Assembly: GCA_937868765.1 (NCBI GenBank) | Contig: CALMNL010000003.1 | Coordinates: forward strand, 372,001 to 436,000 | Direction: 5' to 3' | DNA length: 64,000 nucleotides | From: an uncultured Desulfatitalea sp. | GTDB taxonomy: Bacteria > Desulfobacterota > Desulfobacteria > Desulfobacterales > Desulfosarcinaceae | Shown: piece by piece, positions 46,722 through 54,395 of the stretch | Numbering within the stretch: the stretch's first letter is position 1 | How the letters are laid out: every line of letters starts with the position of its first letter | Program-made: the position numbers and the translations under genes | The notes under the pieces: model-generated | Database searches by the model: none | Told to the model about the DNA's origin: nothing | Seen by the model: the letters and a program-made list of their open reading frames with translations, nothing else

Positions 46722-47540
46722 ATGTTCGATATGTCAAATTTTTCTTTGAAAGGAAAGGTTGCCATCGTTACCGGCGGCAGCCGGGGCATCGGCAAGGCAA
46801 TTGCATTAGGATACGCCAAGGCCGGTGCCCAGGTGGCGGTTACCAGCCGCAAGGTCGCTGATCTTGAGCAGACCGCCGCCGAGATCAAAGCCTTCGGCGG
46901 CGAAGCTTTGGTCGTACAAGCCCATCTGGGCAAGATGGAAGAGATCCAGAAGATGATCGACCAGGTGATGGTCAAATTCGGACGCATCGACATCCTGGTG
47001 AACAATGCCGGCGCAAGCCCGGCCATGGCGTCGGTTCTCGATTCCGAAGAGCGGCTCTGGGATACGGTGATCAACCTGAATATGAAAGGGCTCTACTTCA
47101 CCAGTCAGGCCGCTGCACGAATCATGAAGCAGCAGGGAGGCGGCAAAATCATCAATATCGCCTCCATCGACGGGTTTCATCCCGAACGCCAGGTGAGCAT
47201 CTATTCCATATCCAAGGCCGGCGTGCGCATGATCACCAAGGCTTTTGCCGCCGAGTTGGCGCCGTTCAACATCCAGGTCAACACCATTGCGCCGGGGGCC
47301 GTCAGCACCAAGATGATGGATTCCCACTGGCATGAATTTTCTCCCGAAGAGGCGCGCAAAGCCAAGGCTGAAGCCGCCAAAGCCATACCCGTGGGACGCA
47401 TCGGCGATCCGGACGATATGGTCGGCGCGGCTATTTATTTTGCTTCGGCGGCTTCGGATTACGCCACCGGCACCGAGATCGTCATCGATGGGGCGGTGCT
47501 GCTGGCCCCTCTGCTCAATTCGCCGGGGGTTCCCATCTGA
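46722..47540 (+). CDS. Short-chain dehydrogenase/reductase
   Basis: A 272-residue classical SDR. The NAD(P) loop is TGGSRGIG, NNAG is present, and the catalytic Ser-Tyr-Lys set lies in NIASIDG and YSISKAG. The C terminus has the usual ATGTEIVIDGG-like end (ATGTEIVIDGA). ATG 46722 has GAGGAGG upstream; the frame is open well before it inside purQ, but that part is a shadow. The substrate is unknown, and glucose- or 3-oxoacyl-type names would be guesses. It is followed by a DUF3786 gene. Confidence 0.9.
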   Translation: MFDMSNFSLKGKVAIVTGGSRGIGKAIALGYAKAGAQVAVTSRKVADLEQTAAEIKAFGGEALVVQAHLGKMEEIQKMIDQVMVKFGRIDILVNNAGASPAMASVLDSEERLWDTVINLNMKGLYFTSQAAARIMKQQGGGKIINIASIDGFHPERQVSIYSISKAGVRMITKAFAAELAPFNIQVNTIAPGAVSTKMMDSHWHEFSPEEARKAKAEAAKAIPVGRIGDPDDMVGAAIYFASAASDYATGTEIVIDGAVLLAPLLNSPGVPI

Positions 47541-47582
47541 TTTTTTCCCACCGGGAAATGACCATGCGCCAAGAGGAAATCG

Positions 47583-48209
47583 ATGAGCCGTACGCGGACC
47601 GATGCCAACGACCTTTTCCGCTGGGCCGATCAACTGCCGATGCCTTTGTGGGATGACGTGAAGGCGCGCCCGGCCGAGCAGGCCGCCGAAGCCATTGGTG
47701 CAAGATTTGCCGATGGTGCGTTCGAAGTCCCCATGCTGGGCAGGACCTATCGGGTCGACCCTGGGATGCGGCGCATTCTCTGGGCGGATCGCCCCGACCA
47801 TCGGGTCAGTTACCAGACCGGGGTGGTGCTGCTGACCGCCCTGGCCAAATCACTGGGAGTTCCGCCCAGCGGGCGCATGGTCACACCCCAGGAATTGCAG
47901 GGGGGCTTGCTCTTTTTCACAGGCGCCCACAGTCTGGCCCTCGAACCCCTGGCCAAGCGATTTGGATATGATCCCCAGGCGATGGTGGCTGCCGCCGTTG
48001 CCATGGGCGGCGAAGCCATCCCCGGCGCGGATTGTGCGGTTCGGCTGCCGGGTCTGCCTTGTTTGCCGCTGTACGTTCTTCTCTGGCAGGCGGACGAGGA
48101 GTTTAATGCACGGGCGGTCATCGGCATCGACGATCGGGCTCTGTTTCACCTGGATCTGGCCGGCATTTTCGCCCTGACCAATGTGATGGTGGCACGATTG
48201 ACCCGTTGA
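47583..48209 (+). CDS. DUF3786 domain protein
   Basis: A 208-residue soluble protein matching the DUF3786 pattern: a YQTGVVLLTAL helix, ELQGGLLFFTGAHSLALEPL, and LPLYVLLWQADEEFNARAVIGID. The family is common in anaerobes (sulfate reducers, acetogens, methanogens) and often sits near corrinoid or redox genes. No function is proven. It lies 42 bases after the SDR gene. Confidence 0.75.
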   Translation: MSRTRTDANDLFRWADQLPMPLWDDVKARPAEQAAEAIGARFADGAFEVPMLGRTYRVDPGMRRILWADRPDHRVSYQTGVVLLTALAKSLGVPPSGRMVTPQELQGGLLFFTGAHSLALEPLAKRFGYDPQAMVAAAVAMGGEAIPGADCAVRLPGLPCLPLYVLLWQADEEFNARAVIGIDDRALFHLDLAGIFALTNVMVARLTR

Positions 48210-48349
48210 TGCCAAGCGTGGCAGGTGCCGGAAAGCTCTTGACGCCCGGCGCTAAAGGGGGCAATCTGACGGCATCGGCGGCCCGTGCCATATCTCAGGA
48301 CCGGGCCGATTCTTCTGACAACCTCATACATACTGCCCTGGAGGAATCG

Positions 48350-48886
48350 ATGAGAAATGCGGTAAAAGTCGTCCTGGTGGTCCTGTTGTGTATTGCGGCA
48401 AGTTATGCATGGGCCGAACTGCAAATCGGCCAGCTGCCCAAAACCGTGACTCTTCAGGAGAAGCTCGGCGGTCGCCTGGACGGCACGCCATGGAGCAGCG
48501 CCGAGTTCAAGGATAAGGTCACGGTGGTCTTTTATGTCGATCCCGATCAGAAAGACTTGAACAACGATGCCAGCGAAGCATTGAAGAAGGAGGACTTTTC
48601 CCGGGACAAATATCAGTCTTACGGGATCATCAACATGGCTGCGACTATCATGCCCAACTTTGCTATCTCCGCCAGTCTAAAGAAAAAGCAAAAAGCCTAT
48701 CCCGATACGATTTATGTGCGCGACTACAAGAAAACCCTGGTCAATGAGTGGGGGTTGGGTGATGACAACAGCGATGTGTTGGCTTTCGACAAGGCCGGTA
48801 ATCTCATTTTTCGCAAGGATGGCAAATTGAACGAAGCAGAAATCAAGTCGCTTATCGCTGTGATCCGGGCCAATATCGATAAATAG
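48350..48886 (+). CDS. YtfJ-like thioredoxin-fold protein, exported
   Basis: A 178-residue protein. A signal peptide (about 1-22, AASYAWAE) is followed by a YtfJ-like domain: VTVVFYVDPDQKDLNNDASEAL, a YGIINMAATIMP strand-turn, and the C-terminal DVLAFDKAGNLIFRKDGKLNEAEI. The fold is thioredoxin-like, but there is no CxxC, so it is not a classical reductase. ATG 48350 follows GGAGG. A hairpin follows 24 bases after the stop. Confidence 0.8.
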   Translation: MRNAVKVVLVVLLCIAASYAWAELQIGQLPKTVTLQEKLGGRLDGTPWSSAEFKDKVTVVFYVDPDQKDLNNDASEALKKEDFSRDKYQSYGIINMAATIMPNFAISASLKKKQKAYPDTIYVRDYKKTLVNEWGLGDDNSDVLAFDKAGNLIFRKDGKLNEAEIKSLIAVIRANIDK

Positions 48887-48910
48887 GATCGGCTGTACTT
48901 ATCTGACGAT

Positions 48911-48957
48911 AGGAGTCGTCTTATGCCAGGTGCAGGGGCGGCTCCTTTGCTTTTTAT
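48911..48957 (+). terminator. Probable terminator after the YtfJ-like gene
   Basis: Arms AGGAGTCG and CGGCTCCT (one G-T pair) with a 20-base loop are followed by TTGCTTTTTATT. The long loop makes it weak. Confidence 0.5.
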
Positions 48958-48975
48958 TGAAGAATGGAGCCTGAA

Positions 48976-50220
48976 ATGTTCGACCATTTGTTATCCAAAG
49001 AAGCGTTGGCGTTCCGCGAAGAGATCCGGGACCTGGTTGGATCGGTCCCACGTGATATGATCCTGGATATGGACCAGGAGAAAATTACTTTCCCCAAGGA
49101 ATTCCTGAAAGAGGCCGGCCGGCGCAATCTCATGGGATGCCGCTATCCGAGAAGATGGGGGGGCAGGGAGATGGATTGGGTTACCACCTGCATGGCCATG
49201 GAAGAGGTCGGTACCCTTGGCTATATCTTCGCTTGCGTTTTCGGTGTTGGCGCCGAGCTGGTTTGTGACGCCATCGTGCTGCACGGCACGGACGCCCAGA
49301 AAGAGAAGTACGTGCGTCCTTTGTTACGGGGCGATATCTTCGCCGCCGAGTGTTTGACCGAGCCGCGCGGCGGATCTGATTTCTTCGGCACCACCACCAC
49401 GGCCGAAGACAAGGGAGATTACTTCCTGATAAACGGGCAAAAGCGTTTCATCGTGGGGGCCGATGGGGCCGATTTCTTCCTGGTTTACGCCCGCACCGCC
49501 CCGGATGCGCCTTCGCATCAGGCCCTGACCTGCTTTATCGTTGACCGCGGCCCGGGTGTTGAAACCCATTACCGCTACGGGCTCATGGGGTGCCGGGGCG
49601 GTGGCGCCGGACGACTGGTGTTCCGTGACGTCAAGGTCCCCAAAGAGAACGTGGTGGGGCGCATCAATGGCGCCTATGCCGTGTTCAACACCATGATGAT
49701 TCCAGAGCGGCTGGGCACCGCGGCCATGACCTTGGGCGCCGCTCGCCCGGCCTTGGCCGTGGCCACGCGCTACAGCGCCCGGCGCAAAGCATTCGGCCAA
49801 CCCATCAACCAGTTTCAGGGGGTGAGCTTTCAAGTGGCCGAGGCCGTGATGTTGTTGGATGCAGGCCGGGCCATGGTGTACAGCACGGCCAGGGCCGTGG
49901 ACAGCGGCGAACCGATGCACCGGGTGCGACGGCTGGTCTCACAGACCAAGAAATTCGTCACCGAGTCATGCCAGAAGGTGGCTCGCAACGCCATGCAGGT
50001 AATGGGCGGCATCGGGTACACCAATGTCTTTCCAGTCGAGCGCATTGTGCGCGACCTGGGCCTGGCCTCGATCTGGACCGGCACCAACGAGATCATGGCG
50101 GCCATCATCGCCAGCGAATGGTACCGGGAGTACCTGGACGCCCATAAGCGGCCTGACGCCCGGGCGTGGGAGAACGACGCCCAGGAAGCCGACGCCGCTG
50201 ACGAAAAGATTTATGAATAA
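48976..50220 (+). CDS. Acyl-CoA dehydrogenase
   Basis: A 414-residue flavoprotein of the acyl-CoA dehydrogenase family. Signatures are AECLTEPRGGSDF, GQKRFIVGADGADFFLV, RKAFGQPINQFQGVSF and QVMGGIGYTNVFPVERIVRDL. The usual C-terminal catalytic Glu (YEGT) reads WTGT here. A Glu in the helix with IPERLGTAAMTLG aligns with the alternative base of isovaleryl- and long-chain enzymes, so a branched or long substrate is possible. The start may be ATG 48964, but 48976 has a GGAG site. The MBL-fold gene follows 16 bases later. Confidence 0.9.
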   Translation: MFDHLLSKEALAFREEIRDLVGSVPRDMILDMDQEKITFPKEFLKEAGRRNLMGCRYPRRWGGREMDWVTTCMAMEEVGTLGYIFACVFGVGAELVCDAIVLHGTDAQKEKYVRPLLRGDIFAAECLTEPRGGSDFFGTTTTAEDKGDYFLINGQKRFIVGADGADFFLVYARTAPDAPSHQALTCFIVDRGPGVETHYRYGLMGCRGGGAGRLVFRDVKVPKENVVGRINGAYAVFNTMMIPERLGTAAMTLGAARPALAVATRYSARRKAFGQPINQFQGVSFQVAEAVMLLDAGRAMVYSTARAVDSGEPMHRVRRLVSQTKKFVTESCQKVARNAMQVMGGIGYTNVFPVERIVRDLGLASIWTGTNEIMAAIIASEWYREYLDAHKRPDARAWENDAQEADAADEKIYE

Positions 50221-50236
50221 TGGATCGGAGAGAACG

Positions 50237-51205
50237 ATGATTCAGGAAATAGGTCCGGAGTTGTTTCTGATTGAAGTGCCCCTGCCCAACAGCCCGCTGA
50301 AATACTTGAATTCATATGTCGTGCGTGACACTGATCGCACTCTGGTGATCGACACCGGCCTGAATCGCAAGGTTTGCCTCGAGGCGCTCCAGGGCGGCCT
50401 GCAAAACTTGGGGGTTGATCCGGCGCGCACCGACTTTTTTATCACCCACCTGCATGCGGACCATTTTGGCCTGGTTTCCAAGTTGGCCACGCCGACCAGT
50501 CGCGTGTATTTTAACCGTCCGGATGCCGAGTTGATCGAGGCCAAAGGGTGGTGGGGACCGATGCTGGCAGCCGCCGGTCGGCACGGTTTTCCGGCTCAGG
50601 AGCTGCGCAACGCCATCGAGCAGCATCCAGGGTATAAGTTCGGTTCGGAATGGGTGCCTGAACTGAGCCTGCTCAAAGACGGCGACGCCATCGAAGTGGG
50701 CGATTACCATTTTCGATGTGTTCACACCCCCGGGCATTCCATGGGTCACACATGCCTGTATGAGGAATCCAAAAAGCTCTTTGTGGCAGGGGACCACATC
50801 CTGATCGATATCACCCCAAACATCCAATGCTGGGCGGACGACCAGAATCCTCTGGATGATTATATGCACAGCCTGGATCGCGTCCATGCCCTGGAGATGA
50901 CCCTGGTACTGCCGGGTCACCGCCGGCTTATCGAGGATGCCAGGTCCAGGATTGCCGAGCTCAAAAACCACCATGAGCAGCGATGTGCGGAAATTCTAAA
51001 TATTCTCGACGGCCGCGACCTGACCGCTTATAACGTGGCGTCGCACATGCACTGGGACATCAAGTGCGATTCCTGGGAACAATTTCCCATTGCCCAGAAG
51101 TGGTTCGCTACCGGTGAAGCCATCGCCCATTTGCGATACCTTGAAGAGAGGGGCGCAGTCCGGCGTCGGTCCGGGGATAAGCAATCGGTGTTTGGTTTGG
51201 TGTGA
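50237..51205 (+). CDS. MBL-fold metallohydrolase
   Basis: A 322-residue metallo-beta-lactamase-fold protein. The metal motif is THLHADHFGL, a second His lies in TPGHSMGHT, an Asp in AGDHIL, and a His in LPGHR. A C-terminal winged-helix-like extension (about 265-320) follows, as in LACTB2-like enzymes, which act on thioesters or RNA. The pairing with an acyl-CoA dehydrogenase suggests a CoA thioester substrate, but this is inference. ATG 50237 has a GGAGAG site. Confidence 0.85.
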   Translation: MIQEIGPELFLIEVPLPNSPLKYLNSYVVRDTDRTLVIDTGLNRKVCLEALQGGLQNLGVDPARTDFFITHLHADHFGLVSKLATPTSRVYFNRPDAELIEAKGWWGPMLAAAGRHGFPAQELRNAIEQHPGYKFGSEWVPELSLLKDGDAIEVGDYHFRCVHTPGHSMGHTCLYEESKKLFVAGDHILIDITPNIQCWADDQNPLDDYMHSLDRVHALEMTLVLPGHRRLIEDARSRIAELKNHHEQRCAEILNILDGRDLTAYNVASHMHWDIKCDSWEQFPIAQKWFATGEAIAHLRYLEERGAVRRRSGDKQSVFGLV

Positions 51206-51496
51206 CGACTTCCGGACATTGATCGAAGCGGTTGACATGCCGCTCGTTTTGTTGTGAATATCGTACTGGTAAATTTTTCTTGACAATATCCTATTCTGGG
51301 TGGTCTTAAAAGCCCGATTGTTCCATTTGTTCCAACCGATTTTAAAAAACCACGGGCCGTTGCTGTACTTGTTGTTGTACCATCTGTAAGTTTCTTGAAT
51401 TACAAAAATTTGTGAGCCAAGTGCCAAACCGGGCAGTCTGCAGGCAGTACCAGGCCTTGACCGTTTTTTAACAAGTACAAGTGAAGGAGAATCCCC

Positions 51497-51970
51497 ATGG
51501 ATAAGTATCTGGCTTTGTTTCAGGACGGTTTATTCAAGGGGCTGGCACCCGATGAAGCGGAAGCGTTTTTGAGCCGCTGCCATCAGATGACCTACAAAGA
51601 CGGCACACGATTGTTTGAAGAGATGAGCGAGGCGGACAAGCTTTACCTGCCCGTATCGGGCAGTATCAGGCTGTGTTTCAAGATGCCTTCGAAAAAGGGT
51701 GAGGCCACGCTGGTCACCCGCATGCCTGGGGAGGCTGTCGGGTGGTCGAGTGTCGTGCCACCCCATCACTATCAGTTCAGCGGCGTTTGCTGTGGAGAAA
51801 CAACGGTCTTTGTGATCGACCGCCAGAGCATGCAGACCTTGTTTTCAACCAATTATCACTTCGCTTATATCTTCATGCGAAACATTGCGGTGCTCGCCGT
51901 GGATCGGATGATAAGGTTACGTGACAACCTGGCCAAGATCATTGGTGATGAAGCCGTTACCGGCTGGTAA
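51497..51970 (+). CDS. Orphan cyclic nucleotide-binding-fold protein without DNA-binding domain
   Basis: A 157-residue protein with a CRP-like cNMP fold (about 10-125: FKGLAPDEAEAFLSRC, then LYLPVSGSIRL, then MPGEAVGWSSVV) and one C-terminal helix. It ends where CRP proteins begin their HTH, so it cannot bind DNA in the usual way. The phosphate-binding cassette (GEAVGWSS) lacks the Arg typical of cAMP binding. It is preceded by a 291-base gap holding a TTGACA (about 51280) without a good -10 element, and it lies 446 bases before the complex I operon. Confidence 0.8.
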   Translation: MDKYLALFQDGLFKGLAPDEAEAFLSRCHQMTYKDGTRLFEEMSEADKLYLPVSGSIRLCFKMPSKKGEATLVTRMPGEAVGWSSVVPPHHYQFSGVCCGETTVFVIDRQSMQTLFSTNYHFAYIFMRNIAVLAVDRMIRLRDNLAKIIGDEAVTGW

Positions 51971-52416
51971 TCCTGGCCGCTTGCATCCACAAACCGGTCG
52001 GTGCGGTAGAGGCCAAGCTTTTCCGATGATAGTAAAGACAAAGGACAGAGAGGAAGTCTTATGAACCAGACCGATTGAAGGTGATCTCGCCGGATTGAAG
52101 CCTCCGATCCTATCATCTTTGATTGGGAAAAAATGTGATAACACCTTGCCTCCGGGGAGGACAAACCACCGGAGAGGAAGGATCTTTGCGCGCCGAAAAA
52201 TGGCTTGTTTGGTTGAAAATCGAACTGCCCTTTTGGCCTTACAAAATGGTAATTAATGGAGTGAAGAAAATCAATTGACATTTTGCTCCATTCTTGAAAA
52301 GGTCCCATCTCTTGTAGTGAAGTAGTGAAAATGTTCTCTTCCGTCAAAAGAGAGAAGAAAATGAACTTCGCTGCCCGCCGCCTACATTTATCCTTATATA
52401 TCCAGGAGCTTATTTC
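51971..52416 (+). other. 446-base region upstream of the complex I operon
   Basis: No gene is recognised. It holds a tiny open frame of five codons with a GAGAGGAAG site (from about 52061), a CCTCCGGGGAGG palindrome (about 52149), and an AT-rich stretch with TTGACA (about 52275) that lacks a clear -10 partner. The last 20 bases carry the AGGAG site of the first complex I gene. Confidence 0.45.
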
Positions 52417-54390
52417 ATGAAGGTCCTGTTCTCGTCATGGCACGACAAAGCCGTTGACAACCGCAAGCTTGACCCCGCCCAATGGCAGGACGCGCCTTGG
52501 CTCAACCTGCCCGTGGATTTCGATCGCGAGCACAAAATTACCGCCTTTATGGGCTGGGCCGGCATCATACTGTTGGAAAAACAGGTCAATATTGCCGATA
52601 TGTGTTACCGGTACATGCAAGCGGTACAGAAAGAATCCTGTGGGAAATGCTTCCCCTGCCGTATCGGTACGATGGTGATGCAGGAGTTGCTGCAAAAGAT
52701 CATCAGCGGCCGGGGAGAGCAAAAGGACCTGGCACAGCTGGAAAACCTGGGCCGTATCATCAGTGAGGCCTCCAAGTGTTATGTGGGCAAGACCGGACCA
52801 ATCCCGATCCTGCATGCCTTGCGCTTTTTCCCTTCTGATTTTCAGCAGCTGATCACCGGCAAGACAAGTGGTGCAGTCGAGACCCATTACGAAGCCAAAT
52901 GGACCGCACCTTGCTACTCGGCTTGTCCCACCGGCATGAACATTCCCGCATATATCGAATTTATTAAGGAAGCTCAACCGCTGGAATCATTGCAGACCAT
53001 CCGCATGGCCAGTCCGATGGCCGCGTCTCTGGGGCGAGCCTGCTTTCATCCATGCGAGAAAAACTGTCGCCGAAGCAATGTGGAAAGCGCGGTCGCCATT
53101 TGCAAACTCAAGCGTTTTGCCTGGGACTACGAAGATTTGCGATCCGTCGTCAAACCGATCAACGGCGAAATGGGGAAACGCCAGGAAAAGGTGGCGGTGA
53201 TCGGCGCAGGGCCGGCCGGGTTGTCCGGGGCCTATTACCTGGCGCTCAAAGGATACCGGGTTACGGTTTTCGAAGCGCTTCCCGTGCCCGGCGGCATGGT
53301 GGGGGTCGGGATCCCGGCCTACCGGGTGCCCAAGGATGTGCTGCAACGTGAAACGGAATTCGTCCAGCAGATGGGCGTTGAGATCAAATATAGCACACCC
53401 ATCGGCAAAGAGTTGACCATCTCCCAGTTGCAGCAGCAAGGCTACAAGGCTTTCCTGGTTACCACCGGCGCCCATCTTTCCAAGACCATGGGGGCCGAGG
53501 GAGAGAGCGAAGGCTACGAAGGTTTCATCAGGGGCATCGACTACCTTCGAGACTGCGTCACTACCAAGCAGTACGATGTGAAGGATAAACGGGTGGTGGT
53601 GGTGGGCGGTGGCAATGTGGCCATGGACTGCTGCCGGACCCCCATCCGTCTCGGCGCCAAAGAGGTCACCGTAGTCTACCGCCGCACCAAGAAAGAGCTT
53701 CCCGCCGATCCCCATGAGGTCCACGATTCGGAAATCGAAGGGGTTAAATATGTGTTCCTGGCGGCCCCCAAGCGCATCGTGGCCGAAAACGGGCGAGTCA
53801 CCGGCCTGGAGTGCCTGCGCATGGAGTTGGGCGCGCCGGATGCCAGCGGTCGCCGCAGACCAGTTCCGGTGGCGGGTTCGGAGTTTGTCGTCCCCGCTGA
53901 CATCATCCTGCAGGCCATCGGCCAGGATGCGGATCTGTCGGTGCTCAATGGCGTGGAAGGCGTTCAGGTGACCCGCTGGGCCACCATCGTGGCCGATCCG
54001 GACACCATGCAGACCAATGTGCCCTGGCTGTTCACGGGTGGAGATGTGTTTAACGGCCCGCTGACCATCGTGGATGCATGTGGCAATGCGCGTCGCGCAG
54101 CGGAGAGCATCGACCAATATCTTTCCGGAAAGTCCGTGGGGCTCTCGACATCCGAAAAGATGGACAAGGTGATGAAGAAGCTCGGCGTTTACGACAAAGA
54201 GGAAACCGGCATCGCGCCGCCCTGGGACCGGGTGCCCATGCCCACCCTGCCTATCGAGGAGCGAACCAGCGGCTTCGGCGAGGTGGAAATCGGCTACAGT
54301 GTACCGGAAGCACTGCGCGAAGCCGCACGTTGTCTCAGGTGCTATCAAGTGGGAATGGTGGCTTTGGAAAAAACCGATTCAAGAGCTTGA
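52417..54390 (+). CDS. NuoF cluster-N3 domain fused to a GltD-like FAD/NAD(P) oxidoreductase
   Basis: A 657-residue protein. Residues about 45-140 match only the C-terminal 4Fe-4S part of NuoF (ESCGKCFPCRIGT, Cys75/78/81, and SKCYVGK, Cys121). The FMN and NADH domains of NuoF are missing. A Fer4_20-type cluster domain follows (APCYSACPTGMNIP...GRACFHPCEKNC), then FAD (VIGAGPAGLSGAYYLAL) and NAD(P) (VVVGGGNVAMDCC) Rossmann domains as in the glutamate synthase small subunit and NfnB. It is the likely electron-input subunit for the complex I operon behind it. NADPH, NADH or ferredoxin as donor cannot be told from sequence. Confidence 0.88.
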   Translation: MKVLFSSWHDKAVDNRKLDPAQWQDAPWLNLPVDFDREHKITAFMGWAGIILLEKQVNIADMCYRYMQAVQKESCGKCFPCRIGTMVMQELLQKIISGRGEQKDLAQLENLGRIISEASKCYVGKTGPIPILHALRFFPSDFQQLITGKTSGAVETHYEAKWTAPCYSACPTGMNIPAYIEFIKEAQPLESLQTIRMASPMAASLGRACFHPCEKNCRRSNVESAVAICKLKRFAWDYEDLRSVVKPINGEMGKRQEKVAVIGAGPAGLSGAYYLALKGYRVTVFEALPVPGGMVGVGIPAYRVPKDVLQRETEFVQQMGVEIKYSTPIGKELTISQLQQQGYKAFLVTTGAHLSKTMGAEGESEGYEGFIRGIDYLRDCVTTKQYDVKDKRVVVVGGGNVAMDCCRTPIRLGAKEVTVVYRRTKKELPADPHEVHDSEIEGVKYVFLAAPKRIVAENGRVTGLECLRMELGAPDASGRRRPVPVAGSEFVVPADIILQAIGQDADLSVLNGVEGVQVTRWATIVADPDTMQTNVPWLFTGGDVFNGPLTIVDACGNARRAAESIDQYLSGKSVGLSTSEKMDKVMKKLGVYDKEETGIAPPWDRVPMPTLPIEERTSGFGEVEIGYSVPEALREAARCLRCYQVGMVALEKTDSRA

Positions 54391-54395
54391 AACGT

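Noticed and set aside
50024-50236. Upstream extension of the MBL-fold protein inside the acyl-CoA dehydrogenase gene
   Set aside because: Shadow of the upstream gene; ATG 50237 has a ribosome site and fits the family start.
51281-51310. TTGACA element before the orphan cNMP gene as a promoter
   Set aside because: No acceptable -10 sequence lies at 16-18 bases, so it was not listed as a promoter.
52987-54348. Open frame of about 450 codons on the - strand opposite the NuoF/GltD fusion
   Set aside because: Antisense shadow with His/Asp-rich sequence typical of reversed GC-rich codons; no ribosome site or family.
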